From contig CP154956.1 in assembly GCA_039621445.1 (NCBI GenBank), forward strand, positions 69,061,649-69,125,648: 64,000 nucleotides of DNA, given 5' to 3'. Below the pieces are notes generated by a model that saw only the letters and a list, made by a program, of their open reading frames with translations, had not been told where the DNA came from and ran no database searches. The stretch's first letter is position 1, and the number at the start of each line of letters is the position of its first letter. This DNA is from Euglena gracilis (taxonomy: Eukaryota > Euglenida > Euglenophyceae > Euglenales). A program made the position numbers and the translations under genes. Positions 1 through 10,262 of this stretch are shown here, one piece after another.

Positions 1-37
1 GTTACCAACACCTACCCCCAAACTCCCAAACACACAC

Positions 38-1093
38 TTGGACCAAATTTGCGCTGAAATGCGCGCGGAAAATCACCAAATTTTGCAAGGATTTTGTGAT
101 AGTCTCATGAACACCGAGAAAACGGTAAAGCAGGATGTCACAAAACTGCAAAATGACCTTATCGCGCTATCCGCGCAAGTTTCAGTGTTGAAGGAACAGC
201 CAATGGCTGAAAAGGTCAAAGATCCGCATTCGGACCAACCCACCAAGCCATCTCCACATTTGGAGAACATTTCTAGTGCGATGCGCATTTTGGTGACAAG
301 AGTACAGGAATTCGACACTGGTTTTGGTGCAATTTCACACGATTTTCAGTCGACATCCGACAAAATCCCTCTTTTGGATGAGTTACCCTCATACCGTAGG
401 CGGATTAAGCGTTTGCAGGAGGATGTGGGTCGGATAACCGACAATTGGCAGGTTGTTGACCATTTGGAGCAAAGTGTGCATGAGTTTGCAACCAATTTGG
501 ACCAAATTCATGCACAATTGCGTTCCACCCACCAAAACCCGCAATCGGGTATGGTTGGCACACTTGCCGCATCTTCCAGCTCAAAAAGCGCTATTCGCGC
601 ACCAATCCCCGAGTCCACAGGTATATTGCCACCAAATAGCGTTTCCGCTCATGCGGTGGTTCCCCCATTAGCATTACCAGTCCCAATGGACGAGTTTTCG
701 GATTATGAGTCGGTTTTTCAAGCGAAAACGAGACACCCCCCCCTCTTATATCAGGAGATTCTGAAATCCGAACTAATTTGTGGTATGATCCGCACCCCAA
801 CACCGGGTATTGGTCATACTTCCCAAATTCGCTTAGTAACACCAATGGTGCAACCATGTGATACGTCACCCCCACATGCGCAACCGCATCACCAGTCGCG
901 CAATCGCGATTCCCCGAAATTGCCTGGTACCTATGGTACACTAAGTGGTATGTTCCATGTGCATTCGCAAACTTATCCGAACAATACTCTTGGTGCAACT
1001 ACCGGTGTACCTGCACATGGTGCAATTTCGTGCCCGGGCCCACACACCTGGAATACCACCGAAGGGCCACAGGTTTCTCAGAAAGATTTTTAA
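38..1093 (+). CDS. gag-like N-terminal region, coiled coil then low-complexity
   Basis: Open frame of 351 codons. Residues about 1-160 are charged and Leu/Gln/Asp-rich with heptad-like spacing, suggesting a coiled coil; the rest is Pro/His/Thr-rich and less constrained. I see no named domain. Position directly upstream of a capsid-like segment and zinc knuckles suggests the first part of a retrotransposon Gag. The first ATG is used but the frame may be open further upstream. Function is inferred from position only. Confidence 0.5.
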   Translation: MDQICAEMRAENHQILQGFCDSLMNTEKTVKQDVTKLQNDLIALSAQVSVLKEQPMAEKVKDPHSDQPTKPSPHLENISSAMRILVTRVQEFDTGFGAISHDFQSTSDKIPLLDELPSYRRRIKRLQEDVGRITDNWQVVDHLEQSVHEFATNLDQIHAQLRSTHQNPQSGMVGTLAASSSSKSAIRAPIPESTGILPPNSVSAHAVVPPLALPVPMDEFSDYESVFQAKTRHPPLLYQEILKSELICGMIRTPTPGIGHTSQIRLVTPMVQPCDTSPPHAQPHHQSRNRDSPKLPGTYGTLSGMFHVHSQTYPNNTLGATTGVPAHGAISCPGPHTWNTTEGPQVSQKDF

Positions 1094-1117
1094 GGCACCA
1101 TCGCGATAGCGAACAAG

Positions 1118-1411
1118 GTGAAGCCCCAATGGGACGGTGACCCCACCACAGGAAAACAATTTTTTCGCGACTGGGAATATTATTGGGATTTGAAGGGACC
1201 TACCCAAGATGAAAACCCGGAGGTAAGCAAGATGAAATTTATTGATTGCCTCCCAAGTGAAGAAAAAGAACGCGCCAGACAATTAGTCATTTGCAGGCGC
1301 ATTTCTTTTGAGGAATTGGTTGAGCAATATGCTTCATCATGCTCCAGTTTGGTTTCCAGAATCAGTCTGGAAAACAAATGGCGGCAATTAACACCCCCGG
1401 ACCGCAAATGA
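1118..1411 (+). pseudogene. gag capsid-like fragment
   Basis: A 97-codon frame containing WDGDPTTGKQFFRDWEYYW and a following helix-rich stretch (SKMKFIDCLPSEEKERARQL), the pattern of retrotransposon Gag capsid domains: a short G-[DN]-P turn, aromatic helix, then a segment that ends in a leucine/charged helix. The frame stops at 1409-1411 and homologous-looking sequence appears to continue in other frames to about 1620, so the capsid is broken. Identification rests on general Gag pattern plus its neighbours; moderate confidence. Confidence 0.5.
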
Positions 1412-1825
1412 AGTCGATAGACTTGTGGTACTCCAAGTGGCTTGCATTGGCAGCCGAAGTTCATGAGTTAGGGGAAAAGCAAATCAAAGAGCATATTGAC
1501 GCGGTATAACTGCGCTATATCCCTAAACCCATCAAAGAAATTAACCGCGAGGAACTCGCGGGACACATTTTGACTCTGGACTGTGTTTCCAAAACAAACG
1601 AAGTCATCACAACTTCTGTGACAGATTGAATCGGCATATCACCACCACCCTACCGCGGGTGTACCCACCGTTTCAGTCAATGCAGTCCAAAGTACTACCT
1701 CCCCAAAATCACCAAAATCACCATCGAGTGATTCCAAAACGCGCTATCCGCGCTGAAAGCCCAAATCCCCTACACTGGATACCAAACCGCGCCATTCTCA
1801 CATTCTGATCAAGTTCCGGACAAAG

Positions 1826-2493
1826 TGTGCTTTTTGTGTAATCAACCGGGACGCATGTCTCGTGGAGTGTCCGAAACCCCAAGCGCGAAAGCGCAGTAAG
1901 ACCCCCGGGGATCCCTCTCTTCCTGGAGTTCGCGTCCTTCGCGATTTGCGCATTCGCAGCGGTCGGGATACCGATCGGGTGATGGTAGACCACGTTCCTG
2001 CTCACCCCACCGCAATAGCGGACGTGGTTTTAGACCGCGAGGTCGGTGCCCCCGCTCCCCTACCCGCAATCGGGATGTGAGTCGCGATTCTTCACGATCT
2101 CGGTCGCGAAGTGGATCATCCTCTTCGCGATCTGATCTTGGTAGAGCGGATACCCGCTCCACGCGTCGCCATGATGCCAAAAGGCAATCACAATCACGAA
2201 ACTGTTGTTCCCTTTGTGGGTCTAAACACCACCATTCATCCAAGTGCCCCCGTACCAATTCTCTACGTCCTAGCCATGGTCATCGTCGCGATTCCAATAG
2301 CGGTTCTGCCAATAGGCAGCGGGTTGGTTTCAAAATATCCTCTATCGAGGAAAAAGACCTGGCTTCGGGCAGGGAGGGGGATGAGAGCACCCCGGATGAA
2401 CTGGCGGAAGACAGGAATGCGATTCACGCGATACGCGCAATTTATTCTAGGAAGTTCACCATAGGCCAAAAGGCCGACTCCGATACGGAGTAG
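1826..2493 (+). pseudogene. gag nucleocapsid: Ser/Arg-rich tail with two CCHC zinc knuckles
   Basis: In the frame beginning near 2077 there is an Arg/Ser dipeptide-rich basic stretch followed by CSLCGSKHHHSSKC (about 2203-2244), a perfect C-x2-C-x4-H-x4-C zinc knuckle. A second, degenerate knuckle lies upstream at about 1831-1870: CFLCNQPGR carries Arg where His is expected and a one-base shift removes the last Cys from the frame. Basic SR-rich sequence plus knuckles is typical of retroelement nucleocapsid, which binds the element RNA. The frameshift between the knuckles shows decay. Confidence 0.75.
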
Positions 2494-2538
2494 GGGAGCG
2501 CGAGGTCTGAGGGCACGGACATCTGGGCTTATGAACAG

Positions 2539-4239
2539 ATGGAGGTAGGAACTGATCACCCCTGCCCCCCCTGCCGATCGGTCTTTTTGGTCGGCACCCG
2601 GAAAACTTTCGGGTCCCCCACTCCCCGCGCCAAATTTTTGCTTGGAATGTTGAGTAAAGTAAGCAAAGCGTCATGGAATAGTTGGCGCGACAACAATTTT
2701 ACACCAAACCCTTCGCTTTGCGTACCCCCCATGGAACTTTTGGTCCAAGCGAAAATCAAAACTCAAAATTGTTGTGCACAAGCCAAAATTTTTGTCGACA
2801 CAGGGTGTCGAATCCCCCTTCTTTTCCGCAAAGGACATATACCCACCCCCCTCTTGGTTCATGCCAAGAATCCCATAAAAATTATGACTGCAGACAACAG
2901 CCTCATGTGCGGTGGTGACTTGGGATGCATTTTGGACATAGTCCTCCCCATTATCCCGAAGCACCACACACACACCCCACAATTTCAAAATGTTCTGGGT
3001 ACTTGGGCATTCGAGGCGAATATCGCCGGTTCTGATGGCATACTGGGTTTTACATTCCTACGGCAACACCGATTGCTGGTGGATTGTCCTTCGCACGGTT
3101 TGCGCACTACCTCCCGCACACACACCAAACCCTCAAACTTGTTCCCCGTGACGTCACCCAGGACGTCCCCCCGCATTTCAACAACGTTTTCCACAACCGA
3201 AAGAACCGTTTCCTACCCTAGGGGTAAAGAGAAAGCTGCCTCCCTACCCACCGCACTTTTTCCGCTCGTTTCCTGTATGGTAGGGAAATTCAGTAGCTTA
3301 ACCCCGCACGTTTCGCTGGGTTCCCAGGCGAAAGCCCAAAGGCCTGAAGTAATTACGGTGTCGAGTAGCCGCCCAGCTGCACAACTTTTTCGTTTTCCAC
3401 CAGGTGTGTCGATTACAGACACCCCTGTACACCCCCCAGCAGCTACCCCAACCGACACTAACTTATACACTGACACCCACACAAACGCGCACCACATGCA
3501 CCAACCCTCCTACCAATGCGCTCACTGTCGGAGAATCTCCGTTTACCATGATTTTGATTGTGGATGTCTAGTTGAATCTTCCAAACTAATCCGATTGGAT
3601 CCCGCAACCAGGAATGTTTCTCCACCTGCACTTGGTAGTGGTACCTATATACTTGGTAATGGTACAACCGGTACGGATTTAATAGATAACCAACAGGTAC
3701 ATAGCCTTGGTACAATGGGTGATACACCCAACAATACACTTAGTAGTTGTTCACATCCCACACTTACACGTGGAAGTTTTTCGCACTTCGCGAATGTGAA
3801 TCAAGCACTACAGTGCAAAGGCACAGCCTCCCTTTTCGGATTTGCGCATAGCGCTCCCAATGCGCCTATGGCGCTCTCCAACACCCCCGCGCATATCGCG
3901 TTTGCCGCACATAGTGCGAATCACGCGCATAACGCGCATTCCGCGCTATCGCGCATCACCGATGACTGGGTATATGCGCAACCCACCCATGCCCCGCCTG
4001 GATCGAGTCCTATGGACATGTGTGTGGATGATTCACAATTCCGTTGTTCTGTGTTACAGCGTTTTCCCCCCCTTCAGGATGTTGAGCAGATCTCCAAGTA
4101 CACCAAGGAGACCTGGAATGCTTTTCAGTTTGGTCAATATCGAATTTTGAAACATTGGTTTTCAAAAATCGCCGATATGGCGGATTCCTTTGATTTGACC
4201 TTAGAAATTGATGCATTCTCTTCCAACGCGCATTCGTGA
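2539..4239 (+). CDS. retropepsin-like protease with long low-complexity tail
   Basis: Open frame of 566 codons. Residues 85-92 read FVDTGCRI (DTG codons at 2797-2805), the catalytic motif of retroviral aspartic proteases. About 80 residues later GILGFTFLRQHRLLVD matches the conserved C-terminal ILG-x-[DN]-[FW]-L motif of Ty3/gypsy proteases. Residues about 200-490 are Thr/Pro/His/Ala-rich and look unstructured. The last 60 residues end in LEIDAFSSNAH, the start of a separate module (see the entry at 4080). The frame then stops and RT resumes in another frame. Confidence 0.8.
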   Translation: MEVGTDHPCPPCRSVFLVGTRKTFGSPTPRAKFLLGMLSKVSKASWNSWRDNNFTPNPSLCVPPMELLVQAKIKTQNCCAQAKIFVDTGCRIPLLFRKGHIPTPLLVHAKNPIKIMTADNSLMCGGDLGCILDIVLPIIPKHHTHTPQFQNVLGTWAFEANIAGSDGILGFTFLRQHRLLVDCPSHGLRTTSRTHTKPSNLFPVTSPRTSPRISTTFSTTERTVSYPRGKEKAASLPTALFPLVSCMVGKFSSLTPHVSLGSQAKAQRPEVITVSSSRPAAQLFRFPPGVSITDTPVHPPAATPTDTNLYTDTHTNAHHMHQPSYQCAHCRRISVYHDFDCGCLVESSKLIRLDPATRNVSPPALGSGTYILGNGTTGTDLIDNQQVHSLGTMGDTPNNTLSSCSHPTLTRGSFSHFANVNQALQCKGTASLFGFAHSAPNAPMALSNTPAHIAFAAHSANHAHNAHSALSRITDDWVYAQPTHAPPGSSPMDMCVDDSQFRCSVLQRFPPLQDVEQISKYTKETWNAFQFGQYRILKHWFSKIADMADSFDLTLEIDAFSSNAHS

Positions 4240-4440
4240 TTACCGCGATATTGGTCGCAACATTCTAAAGCTTTGACAAGTTTCGGGGAGACGCTATCCT
4301 ATGGATGCACCCCCCCTAAAACTTTTCCCGCTTGTTGTAGATAAGATTTTCCAGGATCAAGCGCGAGGCACATTACTTGTTCCTGTGAATCCTGAAGCGG
4401 AATGGTTTTAAAATTTGACTTATGTCACATTCTATTCGTG
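4080..4440 (+). pseudogene. IDAF...AEW segment resembling the post-RNase H module of DIRS-type pol
   Basis: Across a stop and frame changes one can read in order IDAFSSNAHS, LPRYWSQHSKAL, a Pro-rich turn, LKLFPLVVDKIFQDQARGTL and LVPVNPEAEW. The order D-[AL]-F-[AS]-S...N, W/F-S, PP, K...D...GT[L], P...W is the pattern of the segment that follows RNase H in DIRS/Ngaro elements, and the DIRS-like element in this window has it at 17967-18230 (VDMFASPGNAQ). Here it lies between protease and RT. The function of this segment is not clear to me, and the match is by eye. Confidence 0.45.
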
Positions 4441-4565
4441 GGACCTACCAAACGAATGATGACTATTTGAGGATTTCCGTGAAGTGGCATTACCACCTTT
4501 CCAAGAAAACCTGTTTTTGTGTTGTTTCTTTGATGCTTTCAATGTCTCTCAATCTCCACCCCTGA

Positions 4566-5705
4566 ATGTTAGTGTGTTGGATCATACCAACCATGAAGGA
4601 GCCGATACGGCTTTTCTCCATAGTGCCGATAGGCATCACCGTTCTGCCCCCCCCTATGGTTGATATGACCCATAAACAGGTTTCCGCTGTCATTGAACGT
4701 GCAGGACAGCACCCCAATTCAGCAGAATTTTGTACGCGCATCAGTCGCTAATTTTCTGGTGTTTTAGAAAATCCTGTTTACGCTTGCGATATAGATCCCG
4801 CTATTCGCGGACCTTTTGGTGATTGTAAAATTGAGCTTAAGGAAGGCGCAAAGCCAATGCATCAGAAATTTTTCCGTTGTTCAGGAGAAAGAGAGATAGC
4901 TCTCAATGAAATCATTGAAAAGCTCATAGAGCGGAAGTGGATCATCCCTTCCAAAAGTGAATGGACCTCCCAAGCATTTGTGGTTCCTAAGCCCCCAGAC
5001 CCATCAGGTCAGAAAAAGTGGAGGCTAGTACTGGATTATCGGTACTTAAATTCACAAACTAAGGATGACCCATTTCCGTTACCTCTAATAAAGGACCTCA
5101 TCACAAAACAAGCGGATAACCGCTTGGGGTCAATTTTCGACCTGGAGGATGGTTTCCACCAAATGCATCTGGATCCCGATTCTCAAGCCTATACGGCTTT
5201 TGTAACATCCAGAGGTGTTTACCAATGGACGGTTTTACCAACGGGTGTTAAGAATGTACCAGCAATGTTTCAGCGCATGATCCAATGAGTCTTACGAGAT
5301 TTACCGTTTGCGCTGGTGTACATTGATGATGTTTTGGTTGGTACCCCCTCTCCTTCGGCGAATACACGCGAGAATATTCTCGACATTCACTATCCTGATG
5401 TTCGCGCGGTATTAGCCGCATTTCTCAGGCACAGACTTTTTGTCAAAGGAGCTAAAATGCACTTATTTCGCGAAACGATAAAGTTTTGCGGTCACATTCC
5501 TAATAATGGCCAACGCCGAGCGGCGCCTAGCAAACTAGAGGCCATTAAGAAATGGACACCTGAGGTCATCAAGACCATCACCAATTTGAAAGGATTTTTG
5601 GGATTAGCCCAATACTACGCGATTTACATGAAAGATTTCGCGAAAATCGCGGTACCTCTAACGAGGCAACTCAAAAACTGCGCACCCGAAAATACCAAAA
5701 TCAAA
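4566..5705 (+). pseudogene. Ty3/gypsy reverse transcriptase, interrupted by stops
   Basis: One reading frame (starting near 4566) holds the RT fold in order: LIERKWIIPSKSEWTSQAFV (strand before motif 1), KKWRLVLDYRYLNSQT (motif 1-2), SIFDLEDGFHQMHLD (motif A with catalytic Asp), TVLPTGVKNVPAMFQRMI (motif B), LVYIDDVLVG (motif C, YIDD; codons about 5319-5330), then FCGHIPNNG and thumb residues GFLGLAQYYAIYM. In-frame stops at 4749 (TAA) and 5286 (TGA) inactivate it. The TGA sits where many relatives have a Trp or Arg codon, so a single transition would explain it. Confidence 0.9.
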
Positions 5706-5708
5706 TAG

Positions 5709-6593
5709 GACGCAGATATGCGTGAAGCTCTAGAGAGCATTATAAAGCTAATGCTTGAAAATGTCGTACTCGACATCGCGGATCCATACAAGCCTTATGT
5801 GCTAGAATTCGATAGCAGCGATTATGCCGTGGGCGGTGTTCTAAGCCAGCATAACGCGGCTAACGAATTACGCCCCGTAGCATTTTTCAGTAGAAAGCTA
5901 CAAGGTGAAGATGGCAAAGGCCAAGTCAAATGGAGTATCCGTGAGAAGGAGACGTACACAATCGTGCTTATTTTGCAAAAATTCCGTAGTTGGGTCGCCA
6001 GTTCCTTGGTGCAAATAGTGGTGTTGACTGACCATGAGAGTCTTCAACACTGGTACACCGAGGATCTGAACAAAGCTATGTCTTTTGTAGGCCGAAGATG
6101 CAGATGGCATGAATTTTTGAGCCAATTCAACGTAGTGGTTATATATACCCCTAGCCATACACAGAAAGTAGCAGACCCGCTCAGTCGAGCACCCTGGCAT
6201 TACCCCGGTAACCCGGATGAAGGTGATGCCACCTTTCATGGCAGCCAAGAGGCTGATGAATATGCACGTCGATATGACGCAGCAGACGATATGTTGGATT
6301 CTTTTCCCGTTTCATCGATTTTTCGTTCGTTGCCAGTCTCTCCTATAAGGGGGAGAAGGCGACGAGGCCGCACACCTGGCCCCCGTCGAATTACGCGACC
6401 TCAATGTCCTTCCCCCCTCTTCCTTCGCGAATGGGATTATTCCCATGACCCTGTATATAGCACGATAGTGCACAGACTGCGCAATTGCGAGGTTGTACAT
6501 AATTATTCCCTTTCCCCTTTACGGTTGGTTTACCGCGATGAAGCGGGATATAAATATTGCATACCCCGTGACTTGGTTGATGAAGTACTTTAA
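5709..6593 (+). pseudogene. Ty3/gypsy RNase H and connection to integrase
   Basis: Continues the RT frame after the in-frame TAG at 5706. RNase H carboxylates are visible: LEFDSSDYAVGGVLSQ, IREKETYTIVLILQKFRSW, VVLTDHESLQHW and KVADPLSRAPW, in the right order and spacing. The enzyme removes the RNA strand during reverse transcription. Downstream (residues about 150-291) is a charged linker leading to integrase. The frame ends with TAA at 6591, again in phase with what follows, so this was one polyprotein. Confidence 0.9.
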
Positions 6594-7505
6594 TGTTATC
6601 ACAACCAAGGTCACCCTGGGGCCCCCAAACTTCTTTCTTTGGTGGGTCGCAGGTATTGTACAACCCTGAAGGAAAAAGATTTGCATTCGCGCTGCTTGCA
6701 AATTTCGCAACGGTGCCAAATTTGTCAAGCGGTGAAACCGCGCAGAGGTACCCCCCCTGGTACGCTTGATTTTTTCCCTGTACCCCCTGACATTTTTACG
6801 TCCCTCTGCATGGATCTTCTGGAATTAGAACCTTGCAAAGGATCAGACGGCAAAATTTACGATTATGTTTTCGTTGTCGTCTGCCGGTTGAGTGGTTACA
6901 TAGTAGCCATTCCATGCCAAAAGGCAGGGTTGACCGCGCAAATTTTAGCGCAGATTTTTATGGTGAAGTGTGTCTGCCTAATTGGCTTGCCGAATGAGAT
7001 TGTCAGTGATCAAGATCATTTGATCTCTTCTCGATTCTTCACAACCCTATGTGGTTTACTGGGAATAGAACAGCATTTTTCCATTATATATCGCCCGAAA
7101 GGCAATGGCCGCGCCGAGGCAGCAGTGAAGGCTGTTGTAAATATGCTCCGCCTCTCACTGGCTGACTCGCGCCAGGCCTGGGTCCAGATTTTGCCATGGT
7201 ACCTCTTTTATATAAACACCCTACCGGGTTTAGTTTTGCCGCACTCCCCATATAAAATTGTTTTTGGGCGAGACCTGCCAGCGGTTGGTGATATACCATC
7301 AGAGAGACCAGATCGAAGTAGCGTAACCTGTGAGACATGGTTCTCTGAAGTAGAGTCTCTCAGAACTACTGTTCAGAAACGCATTACTGATATCAATTCT
7401 CAAAGAGAAATAATTTTTTGCAAGAATTCAAATCTCCTGGCTATAATGCTGGTGATCGTGTACGGGTTCGGAATAGCCGAATCCGTATGCAAGCTTCCAA
7501 GCTAG
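6594..7505 (+). pseudogene. Ty3/gypsy integrase (HHCC zinc finger and DDE core)
   Basis: Same frame as RNase H. Begins with an HHCC zinc-binding domain (YHNQGHPG about 6597-6620, then RCQICQAVK about 6711-6737). The catalytic triad is present: CMDLLELEP, IVSDQDHLISSRF and GNGRAEAAVKAV, with the expected spacing, so the DDE core that inserts cDNA is recognisable. The open frame ends at 7505, but the sequence continues in another frame into the GPY/F region, so a frameshift lies between about 7380 and 7440. Confidence 0.9.
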
Positions 7506-7885
7506 ACCCCCTCTGGCTCGGGCCCTGTTAAATTCTCGAACGCGTTGGTAACAGTGGCCGCTATAGGGTGGCACTGCTCAACGGGATCGAGGATGTTCAC
7601 ATGGATGATTTCAAGCCATATCTTTCCCCGCCTAATGGCAAAGCACTACCGTGCCTTTATTTCAAGCCCCGTTCCAAGTTACCCGAAACGGATGATTTTG
7701 TGGTAGACAAAATTCTCGATCACAAAATTGATCGGGGAGTCCATTACTGGAAGGTCAGGTGGAAAGGCTATGGGCCAGAGAAGGACACCTGGGAGCCAGC
7801 CTCCAGTTTAATTGGTTATGTCCAACAGGACTGGAAGCTGTGGAATGAAAAAAATAACATAGAAATTTCTGTGAGTAATTTTTGA
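7442..7885 (+). pseudogene. integrase C-terminal GPY/F segment and chromodomain
   Basis: In a different frame from the integrase core. GDRVRVRN, then LDPLWLGPC and ILERVGNSGRYRVALL form the GPY/F-type module of Ty3/gypsy integrases, interrupted by TAA at 7529-7531 directly after GPC. Residues encoded about 7700-7830 read FVVDKILDHKIDRGVHYWKV and RWKGYGPEKDTWEPASSL, an obvious chromodomain with the aromatic residues (Y/W, W) that bind methyl-lysine. Chromodomains steer integration of chromoviruses to heterochromatin. The frame ends naturally at 7883-7885. Confidence 0.9.
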
Positions 7886-7984
7886 AATCGGCCTATAGGC
7901 CTTTTCCTCCCCTCTCTGTGTTTTTTCTCCCAACCCCAATTCATTTCTCTCTTCTTTTTCTACAGCTCATAAAGCTACCTTTTT

Positions 7985-9426
7985 TTGTGTTTGTCCCCGC
8001 GACAATGCAAGACCAAGGGCGCGGCCCAGGCCCGCCCCCTATACAGTATGCTCTCCCTCCCTACCCCCCACACGCCTATGCGGCGGCCCCACCAGCCCAA
8101 GGGCCGCCCGCAATCAATGTCACACAAAAACCCCCCCCCCAATGCGGCCCCCCAGCCACTCATGCTCAGGCCCCCTCAATGGCAGGCAACCAGCCCCCCT
8201 CAAACAACAACCAGCAGCACATGGCCCCCATGCATGGGGCACATGCACAGCAATATGCCAATCCACTCAGGCACAAATGCCCTCAACAGGAACGCCAACC
8301 CCTCTCAGCATGCGCACAAGGACAATGCCATGCACCAAGTAATCATACTCAGCAGCAGTACATTCAGGACATGCCGCATGCCAACGCCACATGCCACTCC
8401 CCTCATCCACTACACCCAGTACGTTATGACTCAACAACCCCAAACACAACCCCTCCGTACAGGAACCCACCAGGAGCCATACCCATGCCCCCTCCCTCAT
8501 GCACCAGTGATGCTCCCCCCACCTCTCAACAGTCCCGCCAGTAGCAGCAGCTGCTCACCGCGAGCCTGCGGTGACTGCAGTCAGCAGCAGAATATCCGCA
8601 TGCGATCCCTGCGGCGCATACGCCCCACCAGCACCAACAGCAGACCTTCACCGCATAATTGGTGAATCTCGCAGAGAAAACTCTGCGGACTGCCCTGCGC
8701 GTTAGCGCACTCGAAAGAGCAGACCCCTCCTTACAAGTGATGTGGGATACCCACTGTCGTCAGATTTTGGGCCTGGCCAATAGGCCTATTGCACAATGGT
8801 GCGCTTGTGGCCAAACTCTGATGACAGGGAAAGTGTACTTCGTGCCCGGGGAATATCCCCCTGATGTCAGCATGCGTACACTGGGTATCCAGGTACCGCC
8901 GATGCCGCGGATTCGTCATCACACAGGTGCATTCACCGAATACATGCGGGAGCATAGCCCCCCAGTGGCGGAAAGCGAAGCGGGAGATATCCCAGCACCA
9001 ATGGTGCAGCCATCGCGAATTTTTCGTGATACCCAGTCCCCTCCTCGTATGCCAAGACCACCACCACCCGAATATCGGGAACCCCAAACACAATATGCGT
9101 ATCAGCCAACGGCGCAACCGTCAACGGCACTACCACCATTTCCATTTCCAGCACATCTGGTAGCTGGAAGTCAGCTGCCCCCACAACGTGATCAGCCGGT
9201 GGCTCAGGAGCCTGGATCCTGGGCTGAGGACGTGGAGCAGACCGAGGCCGAAGGCCGTATGGCTGTGGAAGAGGATGTACCAACGGTACATATGAACCCC
9301 TTCCAGAACCCCGCTTCACATCACCTCAGCAAGCCATCCAGTACTACCAATCCCTGGAACAGCTCCAGGGCCCACAGTCTGCAGAACGCAGATATGCGTC
9401 ACAGCCATACAGGTAGGCAGACCTAG
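7985..9426 (+). pseudogene. unknown coding region part 1: Pro/Gln/His-rich leader and small Cys-containing domain
   Basis: Not recognised. From 7985 to about 8650 two frames both encode Pro/Gln/His/Ala-rich low-complexity sequence, so the true frame is uncertain. From 8659 a 255-codon frame looks more constrained: ALERADPSLQVMWDTHCRQI, then WCACGQTLMTG (a CxC, not a full zinc site) and a Pro-rich C-terminal half with repeated acidic and Gln stretches. Stops and frame changes separate it from the next segment. Position after a chromovirus pol and shared sequence texture suggest it belongs to the same or a related element. Confidence 0.4.
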
Positions 9427-9458
9427 GGAAACGTGGTAGACCAGAATCTTCATCCCCA

Positions 9459-10142
9459 ATGGGGAGACCAAAAGCCCCGGCCCCAGCCCCAGCCATACAG
9501 GCTACCCGTGCACAGCAACGTCGGGCATCGGGTGGCCAACAGGCCGCACCCCCTCCCGTACCCGTACCGTTTGCCGTGCCGTCCAAGCCAGCGCCAATGG
9601 CGCAACCCCCCAGACCGGTGCCAGCAAAAGCAGCGGCGCCGGCAGCTGCAGCAGCGCCAACCGCGCCACAGCCTGTAGCAGCGCCAATGGCGCCACAGCC
9701 TGTAACAGCACCAATGGCACCACCCCAGGAGACACCAGTACCTCCAGGCCAACAGGCCACCACCGAGGTACTGCCTGTTCCTGAACCCACTCAGCAACAG
9801 CTCGAACAAGCCGAACTGGCCCAAAGAGCTTATAGGGCAGAAATCGAGCATGAGGCCGCGGAGCGTGCACGAGTACAGAAAATTCTGGACGATACTCGCG
9901 AACGTGTACGCAACCCCACCTACATCGATCCGCCTAGAGGCGAACCCCACCCTGACAATAACCCATCGCTATTGGCGGATATGCAGGATCAACCTGCAGC
10001 ATACCCAGCAGCCAAAATGGCTCATGCCTTGCAGGAATTGCTTAGAACAACAACCTATATGAATCTTGCCGTTATATGCCCTCGTTTTGCAGCCCATCTC
10101 ATTCCTCATTCTTGGAAACAAGCTAGAGAAGAGATTGCCTGA
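9459..10142 (+). pseudogene. unknown coding region part 2: Ala/Pro-rich then coiled-coil segment
   Basis: A 227-codon frame. The first 110 residues are Ala/Pro/Gln repeats (APMAPQPV-like units, about 9590-9740). Residues about 110-150 are Glu/Ala/Arg-rich (ELAQRAYRAEIEHEAAERAR) and probably form a coiled coil. The end contains AHALQELLRTTTYMNL. No family recognised. The repeated APMAPQP units come from DNA made of short interrupted palindromes such as GCGCCAATGGCGC. Confidence 0.4.
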
Positions 10143-10262
10143 TGGGAAGCCCGATCGGGCAAGGGTAAAGCCCAAAGTGCTCCCACACGACCACCTACTG
10201 CAGGCCACAAAGCCCAAGGCAAAGGCCAGAAAGGCCAATACCGGAACGTCTATGAGGACGAC

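Larger units (their letters stand above)
1..7885 (+). mobile_element. Ty3/gypsy LTR retrotransposon (chromovirus type), decayed, 5' truncated by window edge
   Basis: Plus-strand remains in the order gag, zinc knuckles, aspartic protease, reverse transcriptase, RNase H, integrase, chromodomain. Integrase downstream of RNase H is the Ty3/gypsy order and the C-terminal chromodomain places it with chromoviruses. It is not intact: in-frame stops interrupt pol (TAA 4749, TGA 5286, TAG 5706, TAA 6591, TAA 7529) and the reading frame changes between protease and RT and between integrase and chromodomain. No 5' LTR is visible because the element begins before base 1. I could not identify a 3' LTR; it may lie at 7886-8000 or beyond 13742 if the following coding region belongs to the element. 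Confidence 0.9.
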
